A stretch of DNA of 64,000 nucleotides from Streptomyces sp. NBC_01197 (GTDB lineage Bacteria > Actinomycetota > Actinomycetes > Streptomycetales > Streptomycetaceae): contig NZ_CP108569.1 of the NCBI RefSeq assembly GCF_036010505.1, positions 6,296,501 through 6,360,500 of the forward strand. Reading direction: 5' to 3'. Under the pieces are notes generated by a model. The model ran no database searches. It was not told where the DNA came from and saw only the letters and a list, made by a program, of their open reading frames with translations. The position numbers and the translations under genes are program-made. Shown here in pieces: positions 34,549-42,760 of this stretch; the stretch's first letter is position 1, and each line of letters opens with the position of its first letter.

Positions 34549-35115
34549 ATGGCCGGGAAGAAGGCGGCGGGGGCACATCAGGATGCTGTCGCGTCCATTG
34601 TGGAGGACTGGGCGAGGGAGCGTCCCGAGCTGGACACCGCGCCCCTGGAGGTCCTCGCCAGACTGCACCGTACCTTTCTGCGGTACAGCACCAGACTCAC
34701 CACCGCGATCGACCGGCACGGGCTCTCGGTGGCGGGCTTCGACGTACTGACCGCGCTGCGCAGGGCCGGTGCGCCCTACCGGCTGACGGCCGGCCAGCTC
34801 GCCGACTCGGGTCTGGTGTCTTCGGCCGGGGTGACGCTGCGGATCGACCGGCTGGAGAAGGACGGCCTGATCGTCCGGGAACGCGACGCCGACGACCGCC
34901 GTGTCGTCTACTCGCGCCTCACCGACGCCGGGCTCGCCAAGGTGGACGAGGTGTTCGCCGAGCATCTCGACAACGAACGCCGGATGCTCGGCGGCCTCAC
35001 CCCCGCGGAGTGCCGTCAGCTGGCACGGCTGCTCTCCCGTCTTGAGCGGTCCATCACCGACTCGGACACGGACCCCGGCCCGGCCGGCGCGCAGGGCACC
35101 CCCGGCGGTCAGTGA
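34549..35115 (+). CDS. MarR-family regulator of the catabolic island
   Basis: Winged-helix regulator of 188 residues. The DNA-binding part reads LTAGQLADSGLVSSAGVTLR and IDRLEKDGLIVRERDADDRR (about 78-125), with flanking dimerisation helices. The start ATG 34549 is chosen because GGGAGG lies 9 nt upstream; a GTG 21 nt earlier is weaker. It is convergent with the Rieske oxygenase gene (7-nt overlap of the two reading frames at their ends) and divergent from the FadR-type gene. MarR proteins of such islands usually release DNA on binding the aromatic substrate or a CoA intermediate; that is inferred here. Confidence 0.87.
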   Translation: MAGKKAAGAHQDAVASIVEDWARERPELDTAPLEVLARLHRTFLRYSTRLTTAIDRHGLSVAGFDVLTALRRAGAPYRLTAGQLADSGLVSSAGVTLRIDRLEKDGLIVRERDADDRRVVYSRLTDAGLAKVDEVFAEHLDNERRMLGGLTPAECRQLARLLSRLERSITDSDTDPGPAGAQGTPGGQ

Positions 35116-36143
35116 CGCGGTGCCGGGGCCTGGGCCGGGACCTGTGCCGCGCCCTGAGCCTCGGCCTCCGCCCGGTACATCCGGCGGAGCCTGACCACGC
35201 CCAGGTCGTGCTGGTACAGGTTCTCCCGCTGGTCGGCGTCGGCCGGCATGGCCTCCAGCATCACCCGGTCCTGTTCGAGCACCTCCCAGTGGCGCTTCTC
35301 GATCAACGTCCGGTAGAGGAAGCGCCAGCTGTCCCGCTGCCAGCCCTCGACCTTGCGGTAGCGCCAGAAGAAGACACCCGTACGGTTCTCGTCCACCGGG
35401 CAGACCATCCCGACGATGCCGAACGGGCCGCCGGGGCCCGCCGACGGGGGATAGGGGATCGACAGGTCGACCCAGTCGACGCCGGTCCTGCACAGCTCGA
35501 CCCAGTCGAAGTTGACGCCACGCTGGTCGGTCTTCTCGAAGAAGTAGCCCCGCCCGGTCTCCCGGATGCGGAACTTGGCCGTGGTGTCGCCGTCGAACAT
35601 CGTGTGCGACTCGTGGTGCAGGAACGCGCCGTGCATCGGGTCGAGCAGGTTCTCCACCGCGTACCGCCAGGGGCCGTTCCACTCCGCGTAGCAGAGGAAC
35701 GAGTCGGTGCCCGGGTCGGTGAGCGGCTCCGGCAGCGTCAGCGGCGCCGGCTCGGGGTGCTCCTCGTCGCCGAAGTACGCGAGCACCGCCCCGCCCACCT
35801 CGCGCACCGGCAGGCTCCTGACGAGCTTCTTGCCCTCCAGGTTGCAGCCGGGCAGCCCCGGCACCGATGAGACCGTGCCGTCGGTCTCGATCTCAAGCCC
35901 GTGGTACCAGCAGGAGACCCGGTCGCCCAGGTGCTTGCCCAGCGAGAGCGGCGCGCCGCGGTGCGGACAGCGGTCGGCGAGCATGCTCAGCGTCGAGTCG
36001 GAGCGGCGGAACAGCAGCCACTCCTCACCGAGCACGGTGACCTTGCGCATCGCGCCCGGCGCCACGAAACGGGAGGGCACGACGGGGTGCCACTGGTTGC
36101 GCAGGCCGGTGGCGTAGATGTGGTCGGCGGTCAGAGTGGTCAT
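35109..36143 (-). CDS. Rieske non-heme iron oxygenase, alpha subunit
   Basis: Terminal oxygenase of 344 residues. The Rieske [2Fe-2S] ligands are C59, H61, C78 and H81 (CPHRGAPLSLG and CWYHGLE). The mononuclear iron site has H171 and H176 with bridging D168 in ENLLDPMHGAFLHHE. There is no beta-subunit gene, so it is probably an alpha-only enzyme of the phthalate/vanillate/carbazole type, doing ring hydroxylation or O/N-demethylation. GGGAGCGTGAC precedes ATG 36143. Its electron donor is the reductase at 36479. It is the last gene of the minus-strand operon. Confidence 0.9.
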   Translation of the reverse strand: MTTLTADHIYATGLRNQWHPVVPSRFVAPGAMRKVTVLGEEWLLFRRSDSTLSMLADRCPHRGAPLSLGKHLGDRVSCWYHGLEIETDGTVSSVPGLPGCNLEGKKLVRSLPVREVGGAVLAYFGDEEHPEPAPLTLPEPLTDPGTDSFLCYAEWNGPWRYAVENLLDPMHGAFLHHESHTMFDGDTTAKFRIRETGRGYFFEKTDQRGVNFDWVELCRTGVDWVDLSIPYPPSAGPGGPFGIVGMVCPVDENRTGVFFWRYRKVEGWQRDSWRFLYRTLIEKRHWEVLEQDRVMLEAMPADADQRENLYQHDLGVVRLRRMYRAEAEAQGAAQVPAQAPAPRH

Positions 36144-36144
36144 G

Positions 36145-36369
36145 TCACGCTCCCAGTCGGTTGATCTCGTCGCGGAAGGACTGCTCGGTCCACGGGGCGC
36201 CGTCGGGGGAGTGCACCTGGCGGGCGTTGAGCCCCCGTACGACGTCGGCCAGTTCATGGCCCTCGTGGGTGAAGACCTCTTCGAGCGCCGAGGCCAGCCG
36301 GTACTCGTAGGGCGTGGGCTCATGGGTGCGTGACTGATGTACGTCCAGGTAGGGCCAGTCGGTGGTCAC
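36145..36369 (-). CDS. Small protein coupled to the Rieske oxygenase
   Basis: Product of 74 residues: VTTDWPYLDVHQSRTHEPTP, then YEYRLASALEEVFTHEGHELADVVRGL and a C-terminal WTEQSFRDEINRLGA helix. It ends 1 bp before the oxygenase start. GTG 36369 has GGAGG 4 nt upstream; the frame continues upstream through the 15-bp repeats, so a longer product is possible. Similar short proteins accompany Rieske alpha subunits in some aromatic clusters. It might be an oxygenase accessory or a helix-turn-helix-like protein. Function unknown. Confidence 0.65.
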   Translation of the reverse strand: MTTDWPYLDVHQSRTHEPTPYEYRLASALEEVFTHEGHELADVVRGLNARQVHSPDGAPWTEQSFRDEINRLGA

Positions 36370-36390
36370 AGTGCCTCCAGGAGGGTTTCG

Positions 36391-36450
36391 GGGTTTCACG
36401 GTCTCGGGTTTCACGGTCTGGGGGTTCACGGTCTCGGGTTTCGCGGTCTC
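36391..36450. repeat. Four tandem 15-bp repeats
   Basis: Units of GGGTTTCaCGGTCTC at 36391, 36406, 36421 and 36436, differing at one or two bases, with a partial copy before them. They sit between the reductase stop and the small gene. In the small gene's upstream open frame they would encode pentapeptides of the KPETV/NPQTV type. Confidence 0.9.
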
Positions 36451-36478
36451 CCCACCGCCCATCGCGGCGGAGAGACCG

Positions 36479-37426
36479 TCAGAGGTCGAGTACGAGACGT
36501 CCCGATGCACAGCGCGACACGCAGATCATCATGGTCGCGTTCGACGCGTGCTCGGTCTCGCTGAGTACGAAGTCCCGGTGGTCCGGGGTGCCTTCGAGCA
36601 CCCGGGTCTCGCAGGTCCCGCAGATGCCGTCCCGGCAGGAGCTGCCGACCGGGATGCCCGCGGCCTCGACGGCCGCCAGGACGGAGGTGCCGCCGCCGAC
36701 CGCGACCGTGACGCCGGACGCACGGCACTCCACCTCGAAGGCCGTGTCGTCCCCGGCCGGCTTGACGGCCGGTGCGGCGAACCGCTCCACCCGCAGCAGC
36801 CCGGCCGGGCAGACCGCCTCCACGGCGTTGAGCAGCGGCTCGGGCCCGCAGCAGTACACCAGCGTGCCGCGGCCCACGCCGTCCAGCGCCGCCGCCAGGT
36901 CGATGTGCCCCAGCTCGTCCTGCGGATGCCGGAGCACGTCCCCGCCGCCGAGCGCCGCCAGCTCGGAGCCGAACGCCATGGACGCCCGCGTCCGGCCGCC
37001 GTGCACCAGGGTGTACGGAACGGACCGGCGCCCGGCCTCCCGGGCCATCGGCAGGATCGGGGTGATGCCGATGCCGCCCGCGATGAAGACGTAGCGCTCC
37101 GCCTCCTCCAGCGCGAAGTGGTTCCTCGGCCCGGCGGCGGTGACCCGCTGACCGGGGCGCAGCCTGGTGTGCACATACCGTGAACCGCCGCGCGACGACG
37201 GCTCGTCGAGTACGCCGATGCGGTAGGCGGACAGGTCGTGCGGGTCCCCGCAGAGCGAGTACTGCCGGGTCAGCCCGCCGACCTCCAGGTCGAGATGGGC
37301 GCCGGGCTCCCAGGGCGGCAGCGGCTTGCCGTCCGGGTGGGCGAGACCGACCGAGAGGACACCCTCGGCCTCCAGGGTCATGGTGCGGACAAGAAGTTCG
37401 AGCCGGGATTCTCCGGTCGTGTCCAT
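36479..37426 (-). CDS. PDR/VanB-type ferredoxin reductase of the Rieske system
   Basis: Flavin reductase of 315 residues that passes electrons from NAD(P)H to the Rieske oxygenase. The flavin motif RQYSLC lies near 54 and the nucleotide motif GGIGITPILPM near 117. The C-terminal plant-type [2Fe-2S] domain has C264, C269, C272 and C302. This order (flavin, NAD, ferredoxin) is that of phthalate dioxygenase reductase and VanB. The start ATG 37426 lies 10 bp after the ThDP gene. Together with the single-subunit oxygenase it makes a two-component (class IA-like) system. Confidence 0.9.
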   Translation of the reverse strand: MDTTGESRLELLVRTMTLEAEGVLSVGLAHPDGKPLPPWEPGAHLDLEVGGLTRQYSLCGDPHDLSAYRIGVLDEPSSRGGSRYVHTRLRPGQRVTAAGPRNHFALEEAERYVFIAGGIGITPILPMAREAGRRSVPYTLVHGGRTRASMAFGSELAALGGGDVLRHPQDELGHIDLAAALDGVGRGTLVYCCGPEPLLNAVEAVCPAGLLRVERFAAPAVKPAGDDTAFEVECRASGVTVAVGGGTSVLAAVEAAGIPVGSSCRDGICGTCETRVLEGTPDHRDFVLSETEHASNATMMICVSRCASGRLVLDL

Positions 37427-37436
37427 GGTGGCCTCC

Positions 37437-39062
37437 CTACGCCGTGGGGATCGTGACGGGCGGGGTGAACGGGTTCTTCATCGGGCCGAGTTCGGCCAGG
37501 TCGACCTCGACGAGCACAGGCCCGCCGGACGCCACCGCGTGTTCGAGCACCGGGTGCGCGTGCTCGGCGGCGGCTATCCGGGCGTACGGGAGGCCACAGG
37601 CGCCTGCCAGCCGCTCGAAGTCGGGAGTGGTGAGATCGACCCCGGACCGCCGCTCGCTGTAGCGGTCCTGCATGTTGCGGAGCACGCCGTAGCCGCCGTC
37701 GTTGAACACGACAAGGGTCAGGGCCGGGCGCTCCTGGGCGAGGGTGAGCAGCTCGCCGAGGTGGACCGCGAGGCCGCCGTCGCCGGCCAGCACCACGGTG
37801 GGGGTGTCCGGCCGGGCGAGCGCCGCCCCTATGCCCATCCCGAGGCCCTGTCCGATGCCGCCGCCGCGCGGGAAGACATTGGACCGTGGGTCGTACATGT
37901 CGAGCAGCCGGTTGCCCCAGCTGCTGGAGGCGATGGTGACATCGCGGGCGACGACCGCCTCGCGGGGCAGCACCGCCCGCAGCGCGTCGCAGACCGCGGC
38001 CTGCGGGCCGATGGAATCGTGCAGCAGGGCCCGTACCTCCTCGCGTACGGACGTGACCCGCGCCGTCCAGTCCGGCTCCGCCCGGCGCGCGTACGGCAGC
38101 AGGGACTCCAGTACCTCGGCCGCGCGCCCGTGCAGGGCGTGGCGCGCCGGGTAGACGCGGCCCGGTGCGGCCGGGTCGATATCGAGCTGGATGTGGGCCG
38201 CCGGCAGCGTGAGGGTGTAGTCGGCGGTCTCGTTGGACCTGAAGTGCGTGCCGATGGTGAGCAGTACGTCCGCGTCGGCGAGCAGGGCGCGCACCGCGGG
38301 CGTGGTGGCGAAGTTGCCGATGACCGCCGGGTGGTCCTCCGGCACAGCTCCCCGCCCCGAGTTGGACGTCAGCAGGCCCGCGCCGGTCGCCGCGAGCAGC
38401 GCCGTGAGTTCCGGCCCGGCCCCGGTCGCCCCGCCGCCCGCCCAGATCAGCGGGCGCCGCGCTGACGCCAGCAGCGCCGCGGCGGCGGCGAGTTCGGCCG
38501 CGTCGGGCACCGGGTGCGGGCCATCGGCGGGCGCCGCACCGGTGTCGGTCTGCGCCGCGTACTGGAGATCCACCGGCCACTCGACGCTGCCGGGCCCGCC
38601 CGGAGCGGTCAGCGCGGCGCGGGCCGCCTCGCGCAGCAGCCGGCCCGCGTCATCGGCCGATGTGACGGTGGCGGCGTACGCGGAGACCGCACGCAGCATC
38701 GAGAGCTGGTTTTTGGTCTCATGGATGAAACCGCGCCCGCTGCCCAGGTAGGCGCTGTCGATCTGCCCGGTGACGTGCAGGACCGCGGTGCCCGAGCTGA
38801 GCGACTCGATGAGCGAGCCGGCCGCGTTGCCCGCGCCGGTGCCCGTGGAGGTGAGCGCGCAGCCGATCGAGCCGCGCGCCCGGCCGTAGGCGTCGGCGGC
38901 GCTGACAGCGGTGGCCTCGTGCCGCACGGGCACGAAGCGCAGCTCCCGGTCGACGGCCTCGACCAGCGGCAGATTGTGCACGCTGACGATGCCGAAGACC
39001 GTGTCGATGCCGAGTTCACGCAGGACGGCGACGAGGAGATCGCCTCCGGTGGTGTAACGCAT
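37437..39062 (-). CDS. ThDP-dependent enzyme (acetolactate synthase/benzoylformate decarboxylase-like)
   Basis: Thiamine-diphosphate enzyme of 541 residues. The catalytic Glu is E49 in VRHEATAVSAADAYGR, and the ThDP/Mg2+ motif is AGDGGLAVHL to VVFNDGGYG (about 425-455). A central NAD-like domain contains LIWAGGGATGAGPEL. It belongs to the acetolactate synthase/benzoylformate decarboxylase class, which cleaves or joins 2-keto acids. In this operon a decarboxylase giving an aldehyde for the aldehyde dehydrogenase is plausible. GAGGAG lies 7 nt before ATG 39062. Substrate unknown; no small regulatory subunit is present, which argues against branched-chain biosynthesis. Confidence 0.87.
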   Translation of the reverse strand: MRYTTGGDLLVAVLRELGIDTVFGIVSVHNLPLVEAVDRELRFVPVRHEATAVSAADAYGRARGSIGCALTSTGTGAGNAAGSLIESLSSGTAVLHVTGQIDSAYLGSGRGFIHETKNQLSMLRAVSAYAATVTSADDAGRLLREAARAALTAPGGPGSVEWPVDLQYAAQTDTGAAPADGPHPVPDAAELAAAAALLASARRPLIWAGGGATGAGPELTALLAATGAGLLTSNSGRGAVPEDHPAVIGNFATTPAVRALLADADVLLTIGTHFRSNETADYTLTLPAAHIQLDIDPAAPGRVYPARHALHGRAAEVLESLLPYARRAEPDWTARVTSVREEVRALLHDSIGPQAAVCDALRAVLPREAVVARDVTIASSSWGNRLLDMYDPRSNVFPRGGGIGQGLGMGIGAALARPDTPTVVLAGDGGLAVHLGELLTLAQERPALTLVVFNDGGYGVLRNMQDRYSERRSGVDLTTPDFERLAGACGLPYARIAAAEHAHPVLEHAVASGGPVLVEVDLAELGPMKNPFTPPVTIPTA

Positions 39063-39072
39063 GGTGGTCTCC

Positions 39073-39861
39073 TCAGAGGATGGAGCGGCCGACGCCGCCG
39101 CAGACGTCGATGCCGGTGCCGGTGATGTACGAGGCGCGGGGTGAGAGCAGGGCCACCACCGCGTAGGCGACCTCATCGGCACGGCCGAGCCGGCCTAGCG
39201 AGATCCCGCGGTCGGCGGCCAGCTCCGCCTGCCACCGCTCGTACGGCAGTGAGGTGCCGGACGACGCGTGGCGGCGGGTCCACTGCCCGGTGTCGACCAG
39301 CCCCAGACAGACGGAGTTGACCCGGATGCCGTCCGGGGCCAGCTCCTGCGAAAGGGACTTGGAGAGGTTGAGGATCCCGGCGCGGGCGGCGCTGGTGGTG
39401 ATGAGCCGGGGTTCGGGCTGCTTGGCGAGTACCGCGTTGATGTTGACGACCGAGGCGACCGGCGAGGCACGCAGCAGGGCGAGCGCCGCGTGCAGCGGGT
39501 TGAGGACACCGGCGAACTTCAGCTCCAGCTCGTCCCGCCAGTCCTCCGCCGTGCTCTCGGCGAAGTTCTTCATCCGCGACTGGCCGGCGTTGTTGACGAG
39601 CCCGTCCAGCGCCCCGAAGTGCTCAGCCGTACGCTCGGTGAAGCGGCGGACCGCTTCGGCGTCCCGGACGTCGCAGACACCGGTGAGCAGCCGGTCGCCG
39701 CCTGCGCCGAGACCTGCGGCGGCCGCCGCGAGCCGGTCCGCGTCACGGCCGCAGGTGGCGACGTTGGCGCCTTCGTCGAGGAGGGCGCGGACCGTGGCCA
39801 GGCCGACGCCCGAGCTGCCGCCGGTCACCAGTACGGTGCGGTCGGCGAGGCCCAGATCCAT
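39073..39861 (-). CDS. SDR-fold protein lacking the canonical catalytic triad
   Basis: Short-chain dehydrogenase fold of 262 residues with an intact nucleotide motif TGGSSGVG (13-20) and NNAG (90-93). The active site is altered: the YxxxK positions 156 and 160 are Thr and Arg (TSAAR) and the serine position 143 is Ala. A subgroup of SDRs with TSAARAG is known to me by sequence, without clear function. It may bind cofactor but use another mechanism, or act with the neighbouring canonical SDR. RBS GGAG precedes ATG 39861. Gap to the ThDP gene is 10 bp. Confidence 0.85.
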   Translation of the reverse strand: MDLGLADRTVLVTGGSSGVGLATVRALLDEGANVATCGRDADRLAAAAAGLGAGGDRLLTGVCDVRDAEAVRRFTERTAEHFGALDGLVNNAGQSRMKNFAESTAEDWRDELELKFAGVLNPLHAALALLRASPVASVVNINAVLAKQPEPRLITTSAARAGILNLSKSLSQELAPDGIRVNSVCLGLVDTGQWTRRHASSGTSLPYERWQAELAADRGISLGRLGRADEVAYAVVALLSPRASYITGTGIDVCGGVGRSIL

Positions 39862-39878
39862 ATCAGTTGCTCCGATGG

Positions 39879-40619
39879 TCAGTTCATGGTGAAGCCGCCG
39901 TTGACGGCGATCACCTGTCCGGTGAGGTAACGGGACTCGGCGCCCAGCAGGTACGAGACGAGCCCCAGCAGATCGTCGGGGCGCTGCGGGCGTGAGATGG
40001 CCCGGTTGGCGCGGTACAGCTCATGGCGCTCGGCCGGTACGGACTCGGTGGCCTCGCCCTCGGTGATGCCGGGCGCCACCGCGTTCACGGTGATGCCCCG
40101 GTCGCCGAGTTCCCTGGCCATCGCCCGGGTGAGCGCGATCACGGCGCCCTTGGACGTGACGTAGTGGGCGAGCCGTACAGAGCCGTACAGGGCGGCGTCG
40201 GACGCGAGGTGGACGATGCGCCCGCCGTCGCCGTGCGCAAGCAGCTGGGGCAGCAGCGCACGGGAGACCAGCCAGGGTGAGCGGGCGTTGACGGCCATCA
40301 GCCGGTCCCACTCCTCGACGGTGATGTCCTGGAACTCCTTGCCGCCCACGCCGTTGGCGAGCGCCGCGTTGTTGACGAGACCGTGCAGCGGGCCGAGCGG
40401 CGCGACGGCCGACGCGAGGGCGTCGACCGACGCGGGGTCCGCCACGTCGCACCGTACGAAGTGGGCGTCCAGACCCTCGTCGCGCAGCTCGCGGACCGCC
40501 GATTCGCCGCGTTCCCGGTCCAGTTCGGCGACCACCGCCCGGAAGCCGTCCCGGCCCGCCCGGCGGGCCATGGCCAGTCCCAGGCCACGGCCGGCGCCGG
40601 TGATGACGACAGTGCGCAT
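39879..40619 (-). CDS. SDR family oxidoreductase (canonical)
   Basis: NAD(P)-dependent dehydrogenase of 246 residues. Motifs: TGAGRGLGLA (7-16), NNAALANG near 88 and catalytic YVTSK near 150, with the C-terminal YLTGQVIAVNGG of 3-oxoacyl-ACP-reductase-like SDRs. Its start overlaps the cupin stop (TGATG), so it is translationally coupled. In a Rieske pathway it could oxidise a cis-dihydrodiol or an alcohol intermediate; the specific step is not visible. Confidence 0.88.
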   Translation of the reverse strand: MRTVVITGAGRGLGLAMARRAGRDGFRAVVAELDRERGESAVRELRDEGLDAHFVRCDVADPASVDALASAVAPLGPLHGLVNNAALANGVGGKEFQDITVEEWDRLMAVNARSPWLVSRALLPQLLAHGDGGRIVHLASDAALYGSVRLAHYVTSKGAVIALTRAMARELGDRGITVNAVAPGITEGEATESVPAERHELYRANRAISRPQRPDDLLGLVSYLLGAESRYLTGQVIAVNGGFTMN

Positions 40620-41140
40620 CAGTCGCGGGTCACGCCGTGCATCGGCGAGTGCTCGGGGTAGGTCGGGACCTGCGGCTTCTGGGTGCCGATGACGACGCAG
40701 AACAGCGCGTCGGCGTCGCCCTCGTTCTTCAGCGAACGCGCCACACCGGCCGGGACCACGATCATGTCGCGGTAGCCGAGCGTGCGGTACTCCACCTCGT
40801 TGTCCCCGCGGTGGATCCCGACGCGGACCTTGCCCTCCAGGACGAAGAAGGCCTCCTCTACGTCGTGGTGGGTGTGCTCGGGGCCCTCGGCGCCGGGCGG
40901 CAGCAGCATGTTGGAGAAGGTGAAGCCGCCGGACGGCAGGATCCTGTTGTCGCTGTCGTGGTTGCCGGTCGCGCCGGATCCGACGTAGCGGATCTGCGCG
41001 CGCCGGTACTGGTCACCGGCCTTGGCCTGGAACGCCAGGGTGTCCCAGTCGGGCTCGCGGGAGTCCTTCGTGGCGATCAGGGAGTCGGTGTAGCCGGCGA
41101 GGTCGCCGCCGTTGTCGTACTCGGTGGTGGTGACGGGCAT
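40619..41140 (-). CDS. Cupin domain protein
   Basis: Single-cupin protein of 173 residues. Motif 1 is EHTHHDVEEAFFVLEGKVRV (about 90-109) with the metal-binding His/Glu set, and motif 2 is PAGVARSLKN near 130, in which the usual second-motif His is replaced. A monocupin may act as a metal-dependent dioxygenase or isomerase, or as a sugar/aromatic-binding protein. It lies in the middle of the operon, 40 bp after the hydrolase gene and coupled to the SDR. Role unknown. Confidence 0.84.
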   Translation of the reverse strand: MPVTTTEYDNGGDLAGYTDSLIATKDSREPDWDTLAFQAKAGDQYRRAQIRYVGSGATGNHDSDNRILPSGGFTFSNMLLPPGAEGPEHTHHDVEEAFFVLEGKVRVGIHRGDNEVEYRTLGYRDMIVVPAGVARSLKNEGDADALFCVVIGTQKPQVPTYPEHSPMHGVTRD

Positions 41141-41180
41141 GACGTGCTCCTTCTCGGTGTGGTTGCTGCTGCTCGGGTGG

Positions 41181-41975
41181 TCATTCGGGGATCTGTGCGG
41201 TGATCCTGAGGTGGGAGAGGACCCAGGCGTTGAAGGCCCGGGGCTGCTCCTGGTTGGCCAGGTGACCGGCGTCCTTGACGATCACGTAGGCGGACTTGTG
41301 GAGGGAGCCCGCGATGAGCTGGCTCGCCTCGGCGCCGGTGACCTGGTCCTGGTCGCCGCAGATGACCAGGGCGGGGGCGGTGATCTCGGTGAGATCGGTA
41401 CGCAGGTCGGCCGCTGCCATCGCCTCGGCCGCGTAGCCGTATCCGGGCAGCCGGACGGCGTCGGCCATGGTGTCGACGACCCGCCGCACCAGGTCAGCGG
41501 GCGCCGCTCCGGAGACGAGGCGCGGTCCGCGCTGCTCGGCGAAGGCACGCGGCCCGGCGGCCGCGAGCTCCGCCGCCCGTCCGCGCATCGCCGCCGCCTT
41601 CTCCGGGTCGGCGCCCGAACCGGCGCTGGAGTCGGCGACGATCAGCGAGGCGACGAGTCCGGGGTGGCGGGCGGCCAGCCGCAGTGCGATGACCCCGCCC
41701 CAGGAGACGCCCAGCACATGGGCGCTGCCGCCGCGCTCCTCGATGAGCGCCGCCGCCGCGTCCGCGTAGCCGTCGAGCGTCAGCGGGTCCTGCGGGTCGG
41801 GGGATGCCGCGTAGCCGGGCGCGTCCCAGGCCACCACCCGGACGTACGCGGAGAGTTCCGCGAGCTGGGGGGCGAAGGCGGCGGAGGAGGAGCCGATGCC
41901 GTGCAGGCAGAGCAGCAGCGGCCCCGTGGTCCCGGCCTCCGTGACATGCGGGGCGGCCGCCGGTGCGGCGGTCAC
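41181..41975 (-). CDS. Alpha/beta hydrolase (meta-cleavage product hydrolase-like)
   Basis: Soluble hydrolase of 264 residues. Catalytic triad: S91 in GVSWGG, D210 in GDQDQV and H238 in DAGHLANQEQP. The oxyanion region is LCLHGIGSS near 22. The size and motifs fit C-C bond hydrolases of meta-cleavage pathways, which suits the extradiol-type dioxygenase two genes upstream, but esterases and lactonases look alike. GTG 41975 overlaps the aspartate-dehydrogenase-like stop (GTGA). Confidence 0.85.
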   Translation of the reverse strand: MTAAPAAAPHVTEAGTTGPLLLCLHGIGSSSAAFAPQLAELSAYVRVVAWDAPGYAASPDPQDPLTLDGYADAAAALIEERGGSAHVLGVSWGGVIALRLAARHPGLVASLIVADSSAGSGADPEKAAAMRGRAAELAAAGPRAFAEQRGPRLVSGAAPADLVRRVVDTMADAVRLPGYGYAAEAMAAADLRTDLTEITAPALVICGDQDQVTGAEASQLIAGSLHKSAYVIVKDAGHLANQEQPRAFNAWVLSHLRITAQIPE

Positions 41976-42760
41976 AGGATCTGCCCCGTACGCCCGGCGA
42001 CGGCCGCGATGCTGCGCAGCACCGCGTACGGCACGATCCGGCTGGTGGCGGGATTGCCCGGGTCCGGCAGGTGCGCGACCTCGAAGCGGTACGACCCCTG
42101 CGGGCCCTCCGCCTCGATCAGATGACGGGTACGGTCGGCGCCCGGGTCGGCGACCACCCGGACCCGTACCGCGTCCAGGTCCCCCACGGCGAGGGCCACC
42201 GAAGCGGCCACATTGGTCGACTTGGGGAATTTCACCGGGATGTCGCGCGCGGTGCCCGAGAGGACCTCGACCGGACCGGTCGCCGTCCGCATCCGGGTCA
42301 GCAACTCCTCGTCCATCCACGGCTGTTCCAGCGTGGACGGCAGTTTGGTGGTGGTCAGCCGTACGTCGTTCAGCGGTCCGAGCCCCCGGGCCGCCTGGAG
42401 CAGATCGAGGCCCCCGACGGCGCCCGATGTGAAGTACACCCGGCCAGGACCCGCGTCCAGCAGCCGCTTGGCCAGCTCCTCGTCGGTGAGAGCCCCGGTC
42501 GAGGCGATCAGCAGATCGGTCCCGGACCGCAGGATGCGCTCGGCCCACTCCCGTACGACGCCCTGGCCCGCCGCCTCCACGATCAGATCGCAGCGCTCCA
42601 GCGCCTCGTCGAACGTCAGCTGCGGGGCGGGTGCTTCGCCGATCGCGCGGTTGTCCACCACACAGACCAGCTCGACGCCTTCGACGGCGCCTGCGGCGAG
42701 TGCGGTGCCCACGGTGCGGCCGATGGCACCCCAGCCGACGAGTCCCACGCTGCGGGTCAT
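41972..42760 (-). CDS. Aspartate dehydrogenase-domain protein
   Basis: NAD(P)-binding protein of 262 residues similar to L-aspartate dehydrogenase (DUF108/NadX family). The Rossmann motif is GLVGWGAIGRTVG (6-18), VVDNRA near 34, EAAGQGVVREW near 62 and the C-terminal domain KLPSTLEQPW to FPKSTNVAASVALAVGDLD near 175. NAD biosynthesis partners are absent, so a catabolic role is likelier: oxidising an amino acid or imine, or a semialdehyde formed in the pathway. Both ends overlap neighbours by 4 nt, so it is tightly coupled. Confidence 0.84.
   Translation of the reverse strand: MTRSVGLVGWGAIGRTVGTALAAGAVEGVELVCVVDNRAIGEAPAPQLTFDEALERCDLIVEAAGQGVVREWAERILRSGTDLLIASTGALTDEELAKRLLDAGPGRVYFTSGAVGGLDLLQAARGLGPLNDVRLTTTKLPSTLEQPWMDEELLTRMRTATGPVEVLSGTARDIPVKFPKSTNVAASVALAVGDLDAVRVRVVADPGADRTRHLIEAEGPQGSYRFEVAHLPDPGNPATSRIVPYAVLRSIAAVAGRTGQIL

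Noticed and set aside
36391..36450. CRISPR-like short repeat array
   Set aside because: Units of 15 bp are directly adjacent with no spacers, and there are no cas genes.
36370..36510. Longer form of the small Rieske partner beginning at 36510
   Set aside because: That start lies inside the reductase gene and lacks a ribosome binding site, while GTG 36369 has GGAGG; kept only as a possibility in the findings.
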